A stretch of 64,000 nt of DNA, from assembly GCF_001610835.1 (NCBI RefSeq), contig NZ_CP011270.1, positions 4,048,001 through 4,112,000 of the forward strand. The letters are read 5' to 3'. The notes under the pieces are model-generated. The model worked only from the letters and a program-made list of their open reading frames with translations, had not been told where the DNA came from and ran no database searches. A program made the translations under genes and the position numbers. The stretch comes from Planctomyces sp. SH-PL14 (GTDB lineage: Bacteria; Planctomycetota; Planctomycetia; Planctomycetales; Planctomycetaceae). Shown piece after piece: positions 8,143 to 16,902 of the stretch (its first letter is position 1; every line of letters starts with the position of its first letter).

Positions 8143-9336
8143 CTAGTTCTGAGCGCCGCGCCAGCGCTGGACGGATTCGACCAGGCGGTCGATCTGTTCC
8201 GGTGAGTTGTAGAGGTGGCAGCTGACGCGGAGATGGATCTCGTCCCGCCAGTTGACGATCGGGACCTCGATCCGGTGCTCGTCCCACAGGAACTTCTGCA
8301 GCGGGTGGAACGCGTTGGGGAAGGCGGCCCGGGAGGCGACCCACGGCAGGCGGACGGTGACCATCGATCCGTACCACTCCGGGGAGTCGGGGGAGATCGG
8401 GACGCCGTCCAGGTCCTCGATGATCCGCTGCCGCGCGAAGCGGGCGAGGGCGTGGGTCTGGTCCCGGAAGCGGTCGAGGCCGATCCGTTCCAGGAAGGCG
8501 ATGGCGGAGGGGACCGAGAGGTAGGGGGCGGAGTCGGCGGTTCCGACCCACTGGAACTCGTCCTTCCAGATCATGGGCCGACCGCCGAGGCTGCGGCCCC
8601 AGCTCAGGAGGTTGGGGCGGAGGCCGCTCTTCCGCGCGCCGGTCACATAGAGAAACCCCGCGCCGAACGGGGCGGCGAGCCATTTGTGGAGTGAGCCGCA
8701 GTAGAAGTCGCACTTCAGGTCGGCGATCCGGACGTCCCGCATGGCGATGGCGTGGGGGCCGTCGATGCAGACGGGGATCTTTCGCGCGCGGGCTTCGCGG
8801 CAGATCGCTTCGACGGGGAAGATCAGGGCGCTGGCCGAGGTGATGTGGCTGACGACGATGAGTTTCGTTTTCGGAGTGACGCGGTTGAAGATCGCGTCGA
8901 CGATCTCCTGGGGGGTGATGACTTCCGGCGGGGTCGAGGCGAGGACGGTGCGGGCTCCGGCGCGGGAGCAGGCGCGGCCCCAGATGCGGATGACGGCGCC
9001 GTATTCGTGGTCGTTGAGGAGGACTTCGTCGCCGGTTTCGAGCGGGAAGTTCTCGGCGACGATGTTCATGGCCGTGGTGGCGTTGGGGACGAAGACGAGG
9101 TCTTCGCCGCGGCAGCCGATGAACTTGCCGAGGTGGTTGGAGGCGGTGTCGAGTTCGTCTTCCATTCGCCGGAGGTAGAAGTCCATCGGGTTGCGGCAGA
9201 GCGTTTCGCTCCAGCGTTCGCGTTCGCGGCGGACGGTGTCGGCGGGTGGTCCGAAGGAGCCGTGGTTGAGGTAGGTGGTTCCGGGGTCGAGGGTCCATTC
9301 GGGGGTGAATTCGGACCAGTGGAACTCAGCGGTCAT
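8143..9336 (-). CDS. class V aminotransferase-fold PLP enzyme (isopenicillin-N epimerase-like)
   Basis: 397-residue pyridoxal-phosphate enzyme of the NifS/CefD-like group. Motifs: YLNHGSFGPP at the N terminus, FVPNATTAMNIV (phosphate-loop region), VDAIFNRVTPKTKLIVVSHITS, CIDGPHAIAM (PLP-binding Asp) and CGSLHKWLAAPFGAGFLYV with the Schiff-base Lys in HKW. The substrate cannot be told from sequence; epimerases and cysteine or selenocysteine lyases share these motifs. ATG 9336 was chosen because family members begin near here; GGAAG lies upstream. Confidence 0.88.
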   Translation of the reverse strand: MTAEFHWSEFTPEWTLDPGTTYLNHGSFGPPADTVRRERERWSETLCRNPMDFYLRRMEDELDTASNHLGKFIGCRGEDLVFVPNATTAMNIVAENFPLETGDEVLLNDHEYGAVIRIWGRACSRAGARTVLASTPPEVITPQEIVDAIFNRVTPKTKLIVVSHITSASALIFPVEAICREARARKIPVCIDGPHAIAMRDVRIADLKCDFYCGSLHKWLAAPFGAGFLYVTGARKSGLRPNLLSWGRSLGGRPMIWKDEFQWVGTADSAPYLSVPSAIAFLERIGLDRFRDQTHALARFARQRIIEDLDGVPISPDSPEWYGSMVTVRLPWVASRAAFPNAFHPLQKFLWDEHRIEVPIVNWRDEIHLRVSCHLYNSPEQIDRLVESVQRWRGAQN

Positions 9337-9410
9337 TGAAGAACTTCCGGAGGGACGGACCAACCGGATCTACGATAGAGAGGGGCCACCGCATGGTTCC
9401 AGCCACCTAG

Positions 9411-9693
9411 ACCGGGGTCCAGGGGGTCACCCCTGGTGGGGAGTGCAGAGGGGCAACGCCCCTTTGCCCGCCGGAGGCCTGGCCGTCGAGAGATGTCTGA
9501 AGGAGTGCGTATCCAAACGCGGACGCGGTGTCGGATGCCCCCTCACCAACCCGCGGGGAGTACAGAGGGGACGTCCGTTGCCTGCCACGGTTCCTCATGG
9601 AAGCGCCTCCGGCGGCAAGGGGGCGAGGCCCCCTTGACCCCAGCGGCCGTCGCACATTGGGTTTGAGCAATCGGTCCTGTGCCGGCAAGGACG
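9411..9693 (+). repeat. 0.3-kb paired-hairpin repeat, copy 2 (internal deletion)
   Basis: A end at 9411, B end at 9693. It fills most of the gap 9337-9700. Hairpin 1 is lengthened to CCAGGGG/CCCCTGG; hairpins 2 and 3 are intact. About 40 bp of the central domain, after ACCCGCGGGGA, is missing against copies 10 and 11, so it is shorter. The B end lies 8 bp from the stop codon of the minus-strand gene that reads into it. Confidence 0.9.
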
Positions 9694-9700
9694 CGGTTTA

Positions 9701-11113
9701 TCAGTGGAGGCTGGCTCGGCCGCCCACCGTGACCACCTTCGACGGACTGCCGCCAACCTCGAACGTCTGCAGAATCTTGCGGTCCGCCACACCAAAGACC
9801 GACAGCGTTCCATCCCCCGGATTCGACAAGACACCCCGCCGGCGATCGGCATCAAAGTCGACCGTATGGTGCCCGTTGTGACCATCGACCTTGCTCCGGC
9901 CAACGTCCAACGTCCCCACAATCCGGACATCGGTCCACTGGCCATCTTCATTCGGATCGAGCTCCAGCAGCGTCATCACGTTCGGCGCGGTCACCTCGGC
10001 CGGGTGGTCATGAAACACGAGCGCCAGCGGCGACCCCCGCCGCGGCTGGACGATCTGAAGACCCGCCGGCCGGTTCTCCTCCGCCATGCCGAGCTCCACC
10101 CGCGTGACCTCCGGCTCCACCGCTGACGCATCGAGCAGCCCGAACGCCGCATCGGTCCCCGAACCGGTGACAAACATCACATGCTTCCCCGCCGTCTGAA
10201 AAGCACCGGTCCGCCGCGGCTTGTCGTTGTGCTGACCAAGCGACAGATGATGCGTCGCGATCTCGTCGGCGGTCTTCGGTAGCGCCGCCGGTTCCGCGAT
10301 CCAGCACACACCATCGGAGGGAGCGAAGAACACTTTGCCCTGGCAGAACGTCGCGCCGTGCAGCCCGCCGTGCGGCAGCGTGATCGACAGCCCGATCTGC
10401 GGCGAACTACCGCTTCCCGCAGCCGCGAGCGGCGTGATGTCGACGCGGCCACCCTGCCCGCCCCCCTCCTTGTCATTCGGACGGCCGATCCAGGTCGAGT
10501 AGCCCCACCGCTTCGACGCGGCGAGCGTGATGTGCCCTCCCCCGCCGGGATGGAAGACCGCCCGGCGACTGATCGCCCCATCCTCGTCCTCGGCCGTGAT
10601 CGCCGCGGGATCGAGCCGCGTGTAGCCGTTCTTCCGATCGTTCGCGAGATAGAAGACGTTGTCGTAGCAGTAGAGGTGGGCCGGGTTTCCCTGCTGCTTG
10701 TCGATCGTCAGCGCGCGGACCCGTGGCGGGCGGACATAGGTCCAGTGCGAATGATCGCCGTGCTCCTCCTCTTCGACACCGGTGTCGATCAGGATCCACC
10801 CGCTGCCGAACGCCCCGTCGTCCTCGTCGCGGACGCCGACCAGCAGGAAGCCGCGGGCCGCCTCCATCTGGACGAGCCGCTGCTCATCGGCGTCGAGCTT
10901 CGGAAAACCCTCCACGGATCCGGTCGCCGTGAGGCTCAACGTCGAGCCCTGCAGGCCGAGGTCGGCCCACTTCACGATCCGCTCGGCGTCGTCCTGAAAG
11001 AAGACCCGGGTCACGGTCCGCGGCGGGGGATCGGCCGCGCAGGTCGTCCCGACGACGGCGACGACAGACAACACCCAACACGACAACGCCACGGAGAACT
11101 GTGTTCGACGCAT
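9701..11113 (-). CDS. secreted AztD-like beta-propeller protein, possibly zinc-binding
   Basis: 470 residues with a signal peptide (residues 1-26, ending TTCAA). The middle part has the His-rich loop EEEEHGDHSHW (114-124), followed by AHLYCYDNVFYLAND, a HITLAASKRWGY strand and HGGLHGATFCQGKVFFAPSDG; the C-terminal part reads HNGHHTVDFDADRRRGVLSNPGDGTLSV. The order of motifs resembles AztD, the periplasmic zinc metallochaperone of propeller fold. No aztABC genes are nearby, so a zinc role is inference. AAGG precedes ATG 11113. Other possibility: a general YncE-like surface propeller. Confidence 0.65.
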   Translation of the reverse strand: MRRTQFSVALSCWVLSVVAVVGTTCAADPPPRTVTRVFFQDDAERIVKWADLGLQGSTLSLTATGSVEGFPKLDADEQRLVQMEAARGFLLVGVRDEDDGAFGSGWILIDTGVEEEEHGDHSHWTYVRPPRVRALTIDKQQGNPAHLYCYDNVFYLANDRKNGYTRLDPAAITAEDEDGAISRRAVFHPGGGGHITLAASKRWGYSTWIGRPNDKEGGGQGGRVDITPLAAAGSGSSPQIGLSITLPHGGLHGATFCQGKVFFAPSDGVCWIAEPAALPKTADEIATHHLSLGQHNDKPRRTGAFQTAGKHVMFVTGSGTDAAFGLLDASAVEPEVTRVELGMAEENRPAGLQIVQPRRGSPLALVFHDHPAEVTAPNVMTLLELDPNEDGQWTDVRIVGTLDVGRSKVDGHNGHHTVDFDADRRRGVLSNPGDGTLSVFGVADRKILQTFEVGGSPSKVVTVGGRASLH

Positions 11114-11270
11114 GAAGCACCTTGGAGGAATGAAACGCGGAATACGGAACAGGATCTCCTCCCCCTCTGTGCTTCTCCGTACCTCTGTGTTTCCACTTCT
11201 TACGACGGAAAGGAGGAGTGAAACACAGAGACGCAGAGGGCGCGGAGGAAGAGGCTGAGGAGCAGACGGA

Positions 11271-12275
11271 TCAGAAGTCGCCGACGATCTCGCGCCCGGC
11301 GAGGGTGAAGAGGGCCCGGAAGGTCACGAGGTCGATGTTCTCGCCGACGAACCGGACGCTGCCGTCCCCAAGGACCATCTGCGCGCCGCCGGAGTGCCAG
11401 CTTCGCGGACCGGACCAGAGGCGGCCGTGGGCCGTGACGTCCGGAATGAGGCTGTTGGGCGGGAGATAGCCGTTGACCATCGAGTAGGTCTCGAGGCCGC
11501 GGATCCAGCCCCGGCCGCGGTCGCCGCTCCACGAGGTGATCGTCGGAATGATCGGAGCGAGGTCGGGGTCCTGGACCGCCATGCCGGAACCGACTCCGCC
11601 CGGAGCGGTCGAGATCGGCGCCCACAGGCTCCCGGCGCTGGCCATGGACCGCGTCCGGTCCTGCGGCATCGGGCCAGTCGCGCTGGTTCCGCTGCCGCGG
11701 ATCGTTTCGGCCATCAGGACAGTCGTCGAGGTGCCGTCGGTGAAGTCCCGCAGCCGGACCCCCGACCCGTACCAGGCAATCCCGTCCGTCGGGAACCGGG
11801 CGTCGTAGTAGGTCTTTGTTCCCGACCCGGAGCTGACCATGTAGTTGAGGCCCGCGTAGCCCCCGGAGTACTGGACGGGACCACCGTCGCTCGGGCAGAG
11901 AAGTAGCGGCACGACCGTGTTGGCCGCGCGGGCCTGGACCGGGTTGATGACCTGGCTCGGTCCTGAACCGGTGAGGAGCGGGAGGTCGAAGTTGATCAGC
12001 CCCGAGAGTCCCCCCTGCTCGACATACGGGAGGAGCTTGGCCTGCACGGAGAAGTTGTACTGCGACGGCGTCCCCAGGCCGGGGAGCACGGAGTAGGTGC
12101 TTTCGTAGTTGTGCAGCGCCAGGCCGAGCTGCCGGAGGTTGTTCTGGCAACTGCTCCGGCGGGCCGCCTCCCGCGCCTGCTGGACGGCGGGGAGCAGCAT
12201 CGAGACCAGGACCGCAATGATGGCAATGACGACGAGTAACTCGATCAGCGTGAATCCGCGACGACAGCGAGGCAT
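11271..12275 (-). CDS. DUF1559 pseudopilin-like protein
   Basis: 334 residues. The N terminus is a type II secretion prepilin signal: [20 protein letters not shown], followed by the planctomycete-type [13 protein letters not shown] and [16 protein letters not shown]. The C-terminal DUF1559 domain shows [12 protein letters not shown] and [14 protein letters not shown]. It is probably processed by a prepilin peptidase and assembled in, or exported by, a pseudopilus system. ATG 12275 has GGAGGGG just upstream; the GTG at 12287 is less likely. One of three such genes here. Confidence 0.93.
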   Translation of the reverse strand: MPRCRRGFTLIELLVVIAIIAVLVSMLLPAVQQAREAARRSSCQNNLRQLGLALHNYESTYSVLPGLGTPSQYNFSVQAKLLPYVEQGGLSGLINFDLPLLTGSGPSQVINPVQARAANTVVPLLLCPSDGGPVQYSGGYAGLNYMVSSGSGTKTYYDARFPTDGIAWYGSGVRLRDFTDGTSTTVLMAETIRGSGTSATGPMPQDRTRSMASAGSLWAPISTAPGGVGSGMAVQDPDLAPIIPTITSWSGDRGRGWIRGLETYSMVNGYLPPNSLIPDVTAHGRLWSGPRSWHSGGAQMVLGDGSVRFVGENIDLVTFRALFTLAGREIVGDF

Positions 12276-12299
12276 GACCCCCTCCACTCCAGATGTCCA

Positions 12300-12375
12300 C
12301 GGAGATTATCTGCACAACGTGTGCGTCAAGCAATCTACGTGCACAACGATGCTTGTGCAATAGCTGTGCAAGTGT
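12300..12375. promoter_or_regulatory. TGCACA half-site cluster in divergent promoter region
   Basis: In a locally AT-richer stretch between the divergent pseudopilin and sigma-factor genes lie TGCACAACG (12311-12319), TGCACAACG (12340-12348), TTGTGCAA (12353-12360) and CTGTGCAA (12364-12371). The last two are inverted against the first two. Iterated half-sites of this kind suggest a binding site for a regulator, but the regulator is unknown. Confidence 0.4.
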
Positions 12376-12503
12376 GATGCGCAGCGAAAAATTTCCCGTG
12401 GCGGGGAGCGGGCTCGCGCGATACCGTCGCGTCTGGCGGCGGGACCGAGAGGATGGGGGATCAGGACCGACCGGAATGACGGGCCGGCGCCGGGAGAGTG
12501 AGC

Positions 12504-13121
12504 ATGTCGGTGACGCAGATCCTGGCGCGGATGCAGGAGGGGGACCGCCGGGCGGCCGGGGAGCTGATGCCGCTCGTCTACGGGGAGCTGCGGAAGCTGG
12601 CCGAAATCCGGTTGGCGAACGAACGGGCGGGCCACACGCTCCAGGCAACCGCGCTGGTCCACGAGGCGTACCTGCGGCTCGTCGGCGAGGAGGACAAGCC
12701 TGTGTGGGAGAACCGGCGGCACTTCTTCGGCGCGGCCGCGGAGGCGATGCGGCGGATCCTGATCGAGAGCGCCCGCCGGCAGGCGGCGATCAAGCGCGGC
12801 GAGGGGGGTGCGAAGGTGCCGCTGGAGGAAGCCTTTCTCGTCATCGAGGAGCCGGACATCGACCTGCTGGCGCTCGATGAAGCGCTGGAGCGGCTGGGGG
12901 AGACCGACCCGCCGGCGGCGGAACTGGTCCGGCTGCGGTACTTTGCCGGGCTGACCCATTCCGAAGCGGCGGATGTGCTCGGTCTGCCGCTGCGAACCGT
13001 CGAGCGGACCTGGACTTACGCGCGGGCCTGGCTCCTGCGGGCCTTGCAGGAGCCGGCCGGGAGCGGGGAAAATCTCGAAAATTCTGGCGGGGAGCGGAGC
13101 CCGACGACGCATGAAGAGTGA
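12504..13121 (+). CDS. ECF sigma factor (planctomycete sigma70_ECF type)
   Basis: 205-residue extracytoplasmic-function sigma factor. Region 2 (AAGELMPLVYGELRKLAEIRL, TLQATALVHEAYLRL, WENRRHFFGAAAEAMRRILIE) matches the ECF group common in planctomycetes, and region 4 (LRYFAGLTHSEAADVLGLPLRTVERTWTYARAWL) carries the helix-turn-helix. ATG 12504 follows GGGAGAG. The stop overlaps a possible GTG of the next frame, and the kinase gene follows at once. Sigma-kinase pairing is common in this phylum and suggests that kinase signalling controls the sigma factor, which is inference. Confidence 0.93.
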   Translation: MSVTQILARMQEGDRRAAGELMPLVYGELRKLAEIRLANERAGHTLQATALVHEAYLRLVGEEDKPVWENRRHFFGAAAEAMRRILIESARRQAAIKRGEGGAKVPLEEAFLVIEEPDIDLLALDEALERLGETDPPAAELVRLRYFAGLTHSEAADVLGLPLRTVERTWTYARAWLLRALQEPAGSGENLENSGGERSPTTHEE

Positions 13122-13159
13122 CCCGCCCACGCCGCGGCGGCCGTCCCAGCGAGCCCGTC

Positions 13160-16100
13160 ATGTCCGAACGCACGATCTTCCTCAACGCCCTCGAGATCGC
13201 CGACCCCGTCGCGCGGCGGACCTACGTCGACCAGGAGTGCCAGGAAAACGCGGACCTGCGGCGTCAGGTCGATGCCCTGCTGATGGCCCACGAACGGGCG
13301 GGGGAGTTCCTTGAGCATCCGGCCGCCGCGCCGCATCCCGCTTTCGTTCGGACACAGGCCGAGACGGGCGGCTCCTCGTCCGCCGGTCATGGCCACGACA
13401 CGGGAGTCGCCGTCGATCCGGACGACCTGAAATTTCTGGGGCCTTCGCCGCGGCCGGACGCGCTGGGGCGGGTGGCTCACTACGACATCCTGGCGGTCCT
13501 GGGACGCGGAGCCTTCGGGACGGTCTTCAAGGCGGTCGATACCGGACTCGACCGGGTCGTCGCCCTGAAGGTCCTTTCGCCGGAACTGGCGGCGAGCGGA
13601 CCCGCGCGGCGGCGGTTCATCCGCGAGGCGAAGGCGGCCGCCTCCGTCCGGCACGAGCATGTCGTCGACATCCACGCCGTCGGCGAGGAGCCGATCCCGC
13701 ACCTCGTGATGGAGTGCATCCTCGGCCAGACCCTGCAGCAGAAGCTCGACCGGGTCGGCGTCCTGCCGGTGATCGAGATCCTGCGGATCGGTTACCAGAT
13801 CGCCTCGGGGCTCTCGGCTGCACATGCGCTGGGGCTGATCCATCGCGATATCAAGCCGGCCAACATCCTGCTGGAGAACGGGGTCGAGCGGGTCAAGATT
13901 ACGGACTTCGGCCTCGCCCGGGCGGGGGACGATGCGAGCCTCACGCAGTCCGGGATCGTCTGCGGGACGCCGATGTACATGTCTCCCGAGCAGGCGCAGG
14001 CCGACCAGATCGACGGCCGGGCGGACCTGTTCAGCCTGGGGAGCACGCTCTACGCGATGTGCACCGGCCGCCCGCCGTTCCGGGCCACGACCACGATGGC
14101 GGTCCTGAAGCGGGTCGTCGAAGAAACGCCGCGGCCGATCCGCGAGATCAACCCTGAGATCCCCGAGTGGCTGTGCGAGATCATCGACAAGCTGCTCGCC
14201 AAGAAGCCGGAGGACCGCTTCGCCAGCGCCCGCGAGGTCGCCGCGCTCTTCGGTCAGCATCTGGCGCATCTGCAGCATCCGAAGACCTCGCCGCGGCCGG
14301 CCGCCGTGAGACTGCCCCGGGGGAAGAGCGGAACTCGTGCCGCGTCCTGGACTCGGCGGGCGGCGGGACTCTGGATGGTGCTGCCGTGGGCCGGCGTGGT
14401 CCTCGCGGCGGATCTGGCGTTCCGGTACTTCAAGGCCCGCGCCGTTCGACAGGCGCCGCACGACGCGTCGAATTCCCTCCTGGCCACGATGGTGATCGGA
14501 GCCGTGGTGGCCCTGCTCGTCGCGTGGATCGTGAGGTCACCCAGGACGCGCCGCACGCTGGCCTCTCTGGCGGTCGGGTCGCTCCTCATCGCCGGCGCGG
14601 AGGGGATGCGCTGGATTCGGCTCAGCGAAAGTCCGCGGGGACCATTCCCCACGGCCGCCGATGTCGAAGCCAAGCTGGTTCGAGCGCTCGAAGCGGCTCC
14701 CGCGGTCAGCGGTGATGGCTGGGCGAACCTCCTTTCTTACTCGACTCGCGGAGACTTCGACGCGGCCCCTGCGGGAGTAATTTATCAGAAGGGGCTGCTG
14801 AGGGTTTCGGCGCCCCTTGACGCGAAGGGCGTCGACATCGAACTCAGCCGCTATGGCTTCCGCAATGGGACTTTGCGGATGGAGGCGGTCTGCCGGCGCA
14901 ATGCCCCCAGCTGCGCGATCCGTCTCGGAATGTCCCATGGCGATGGGACGCCGCTGCGGGTGAGCGCCGCTCTGCAGGCCAGGCAGGCGGACGGCCAGAC
15001 CGAAGCCCAGCTGTGGCAGACGGATGACCAGGCGGGCATGACGTCTCTTGCCCATAAGGCGATCGATCCGATTTCTCTGGGACGGCATGTCCTGCTGGAA
15101 CTGACGGTGGACCGAGGGGCGGTTGCCGCGCGGATCGATGGCGTGGAGCTCAACCACCCGCGGGCCCTCTCGCCGGATCGTGACGTGGTCCCGTGTCTGG
15201 CGATCAGCGGCTCGGACTGGGACATCACCAAGTGGGAGCTCACGACCGACGACAAGCCGATTCCGATCGACTCCCTCAACTGGGGGCGGTTCGTCAACCC
15301 GACCGATCTGGCATCGCTGGAACGGGCCTACGACTACTCGGTCATGGAGGTCCCCGGGACCCGGCCGTTCCAACTCTCCGCTTTTTCGGACCAGAACGTC
15401 GATGCGCCTCGGCTCGTTCAGGATGTTGAAGGGGACTTCGAGCTCTCGGTCGCGATTCCGCCGTTCGATCGTCCGGCCCCCGGAACCGATCTGGAATCGG
15501 GAGGGAAGAAGAGCGACCGGGGCGCAGGCATCCTGCTTTGGCAGGACGCGACGACGTTCCTGCGATTCGAGCGGAGCGGTCGGGGCGAAGATCGCGACGG
15601 CGCCCCCATGCTCCAAGCCGAGTGGTTCCGCTCCGGCGGGAAGCAGGAGGGGCGCGACGGTTGGCTCCCGACCGATCCCGACGGGCCGACCCATCTCAAG
15701 GTTCACCGGATGGGCCCCTACGTGCGACTGTACTGGAGCCTGGATGGCTTGGATTGGACCGAGTGGGGAGCGGTGACGAATGCGGAGCTCGGGCCGAAGC
15801 TCCAGATCGGCCTGTTCGTGCGAAACTCGACCCGGTCGCCACTGAAAGTCCGCTTCGACCGGTTCCGCGTCCGGGCAACTGAGCTTCCCGATCCGTCGCT
15901 GGCGATCCTCCCCTTCGACGCCCGCCGCGCCGCCGCGTGGCAGGAAGAGACGGCGAAGGCCGCGGGGGTTCCGGTCGAGCGGACGAACTCGGTCGGGATG
16001 ACGCTGCGGCTGATTCCTCCTGGCGAGTTCCCGATGGGGCTGTCGATCGACGAGGTGAACGACGTCCTCAAGCGGCCGCACCAGGCGGGTCTCGATCGGG

Positions 16101-16807
16101 GGCTGCTGGTGTTCATGACGAACTCCAGCGGACCGCAGCACAAGGTCCGGCTCACGCGTCCCTACTACGTCGGGACGACGGAGGTGACGGTCGGGCAGTT
16201 CCGGAAGTTCGTCGAAGAGACCCAGTTCGAGCCGGCGAACATTCCGCAGGCGGAGGCGGATCAGCCCAACTGGGTGAAGCCGGCTTCGGACGAACGTGAC
16301 CGTCAGCCCGCGATCCACGTGACGTGGCACGAGGCCCGGAAGTTCTGCCTGTGGCTCAGCGAGAAGGAGGGGCTGGAGTACACGCTGCCGACCGACGCCC
16401 AGTGGGAGTTTGCCTGCCGGGCCGGGAGCCTGGAGCGCTGGCCGCACGGGGACGACCGCAGCGAACTGCCGCAGTACGCCTGGTTTGGTCTGGGGTATCA
16501 CGACGCCCCGCACGCAGTGGGAGAGAAGAAGCCGAATGCCTTTGGCCTCCACGACATGCTGGGGAACGCCCACGAGTGGGCTCTCGACTGGCATCAGCAG
16601 TCGTTCTACGCCGAGTCTCCCATCATCGATCCGGTCTGCACGAAGCCCGGCGTGGGCCGGGTCTGCCGCGGCGGGTGGTGGTGGGACACGGCCGACCTGA
16701 TCCGGTCCGGCTCGCGGAGTTACAACGTTCCCGATGTCCGGTATCCGGGCTGCGGGTTCCGCGTGGCGATCGTGGGGAACCTCAAGAGCGACCAGAAACC
16801 GGAATAA
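13160..16807 (+). CDS. transmembrane Ser/Thr kinase fused to FGE/sulfatase-modifying-factor domain
   Basis: 1215-residue multidomain protein. Residues about 107-373 are a complete Hanks-type kinase: GRGAFGTVFKA glycine loop, VALKVL lysine, HRDIKPANILL catalytic loop, DFGLARA and SPEQA. About 403-487 hold three hydrophobic segments. About 530-920 form two beta-rich, lectin/laminin-G-like parts. About 943-1207 are a formylglycine-generating-enzyme-like domain: NSVGMTLRLIPPGEF, HKVRLTRPYYVGTTEVTVGQF, LPTDAQWEFACRAG, GLHDMLGNAHEWALDW and CRGGWWWD. Lipid- or sulfatase-directed activity of the last domain is not certain, since many such domains are only binding modules. ATG 13160 fits family starts (MSERTIFLNALEIADP); GTG 13118, overlapping the sigma-factor stop, would allow coupling. 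Confidence 0.92.
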   Translation: MSERTIFLNALEIADPVARRTYVDQECQENADLRRQVDALLMAHERAGEFLEHPAAAPHPAFVRTQAETGGSSSAGHGHDTGVAVDPDDLKFLGPSPRPDALGRVAHYDILAVLGRGAFGTVFKAVDTGLDRVVALKVLSPELAASGPARRRFIREAKAAASVRHEHVVDIHAVGEEPIPHLVMECILGQTLQQKLDRVGVLPVIEILRIGYQIASGLSAAHALGLIHRDIKPANILLENGVERVKITDFGLARAGDDASLTQSGIVCGTPMYMSPEQAQADQIDGRADLFSLGSTLYAMCTGRPPFRATTTMAVLKRVVEETPRPIREINPEIPEWLCEIIDKLLAKKPEDRFASAREVAALFGQHLAHLQHPKTSPRPAAVRLPRGKSGTRAASWTRRAAGLWMVLPWAGVVLAADLAFRYFKARAVRQAPHDASNSLLATMVIGAVVALLVAWIVRSPRTRRTLASLAVGSLLIAGAEGMRWIRLSESPRGPFPTAADVEAKLVRALEAAPAVSGDGWANLLSYSTRGDFDAAPAGVIYQKGLLRVSAPLDAKGVDIELSRYGFRNGTLRMEAVCRRNAPSCAIRLGMSHGDGTPLRVSAALQARQADGQTEAQLWQTDDQAGMTSLAHKAIDPISLGRHVLLELTVDRGAVAARIDGVELNHPRALSPDRDVVPCLAISGSDWDITKWELTTDDKPIPIDSLNWGRFVNPTDLASLERAYDYSVMEVPGTRPFQLSAFSDQNVDAPRLVQDVEGDFELSVAIPPFDRPAPGTDLESGGKKSDRGAGILLWQDATTFLRFERSGRGEDRDGAPMLQAEWFRSGGKQEGRDGWLPTDPDGPTHLKVHRMGPYVRLYWSLDGLDWTEWGAVTNAELGPKLQIGLFVRNSTRSPLKVRFDRFRVRATELPDPSLAILPFDARRAAAWQEETAKAAGVPVERTNSVGMTLRLIPPGEFPMGLSIDEVNDVLKRPHQAGLDRGLLVFMTNSSGPQHKVRLTRPYYVGTTEVTVGQFRKFVEETQFEPANIPQAEADQPNWVKPASDERDRQPAIHVTWHEARKFCLWLSEKEGLEYTLPTDAQWEFACRAGSLERWPHGDDRSELPQYAWFGLGYHDAPHAVGEKKPNAFGLHDMLGNAHEWALDWHQQSFYAESPIIDPVCTKPGVGRVCRGGWWWDTADLIRSGSRSYNVPDVRYPGCGFRVAIVGNLKSDQKPE

Positions 16808-16902
16808 CGACGACTGCGGTTGTCCCGGGCGCCCTCTACACTGCGGACCTCAAATGACCAGTCCGCTCCGAAGACCGGAGTGGGACGGAACTGGGGACCT
16901 GC

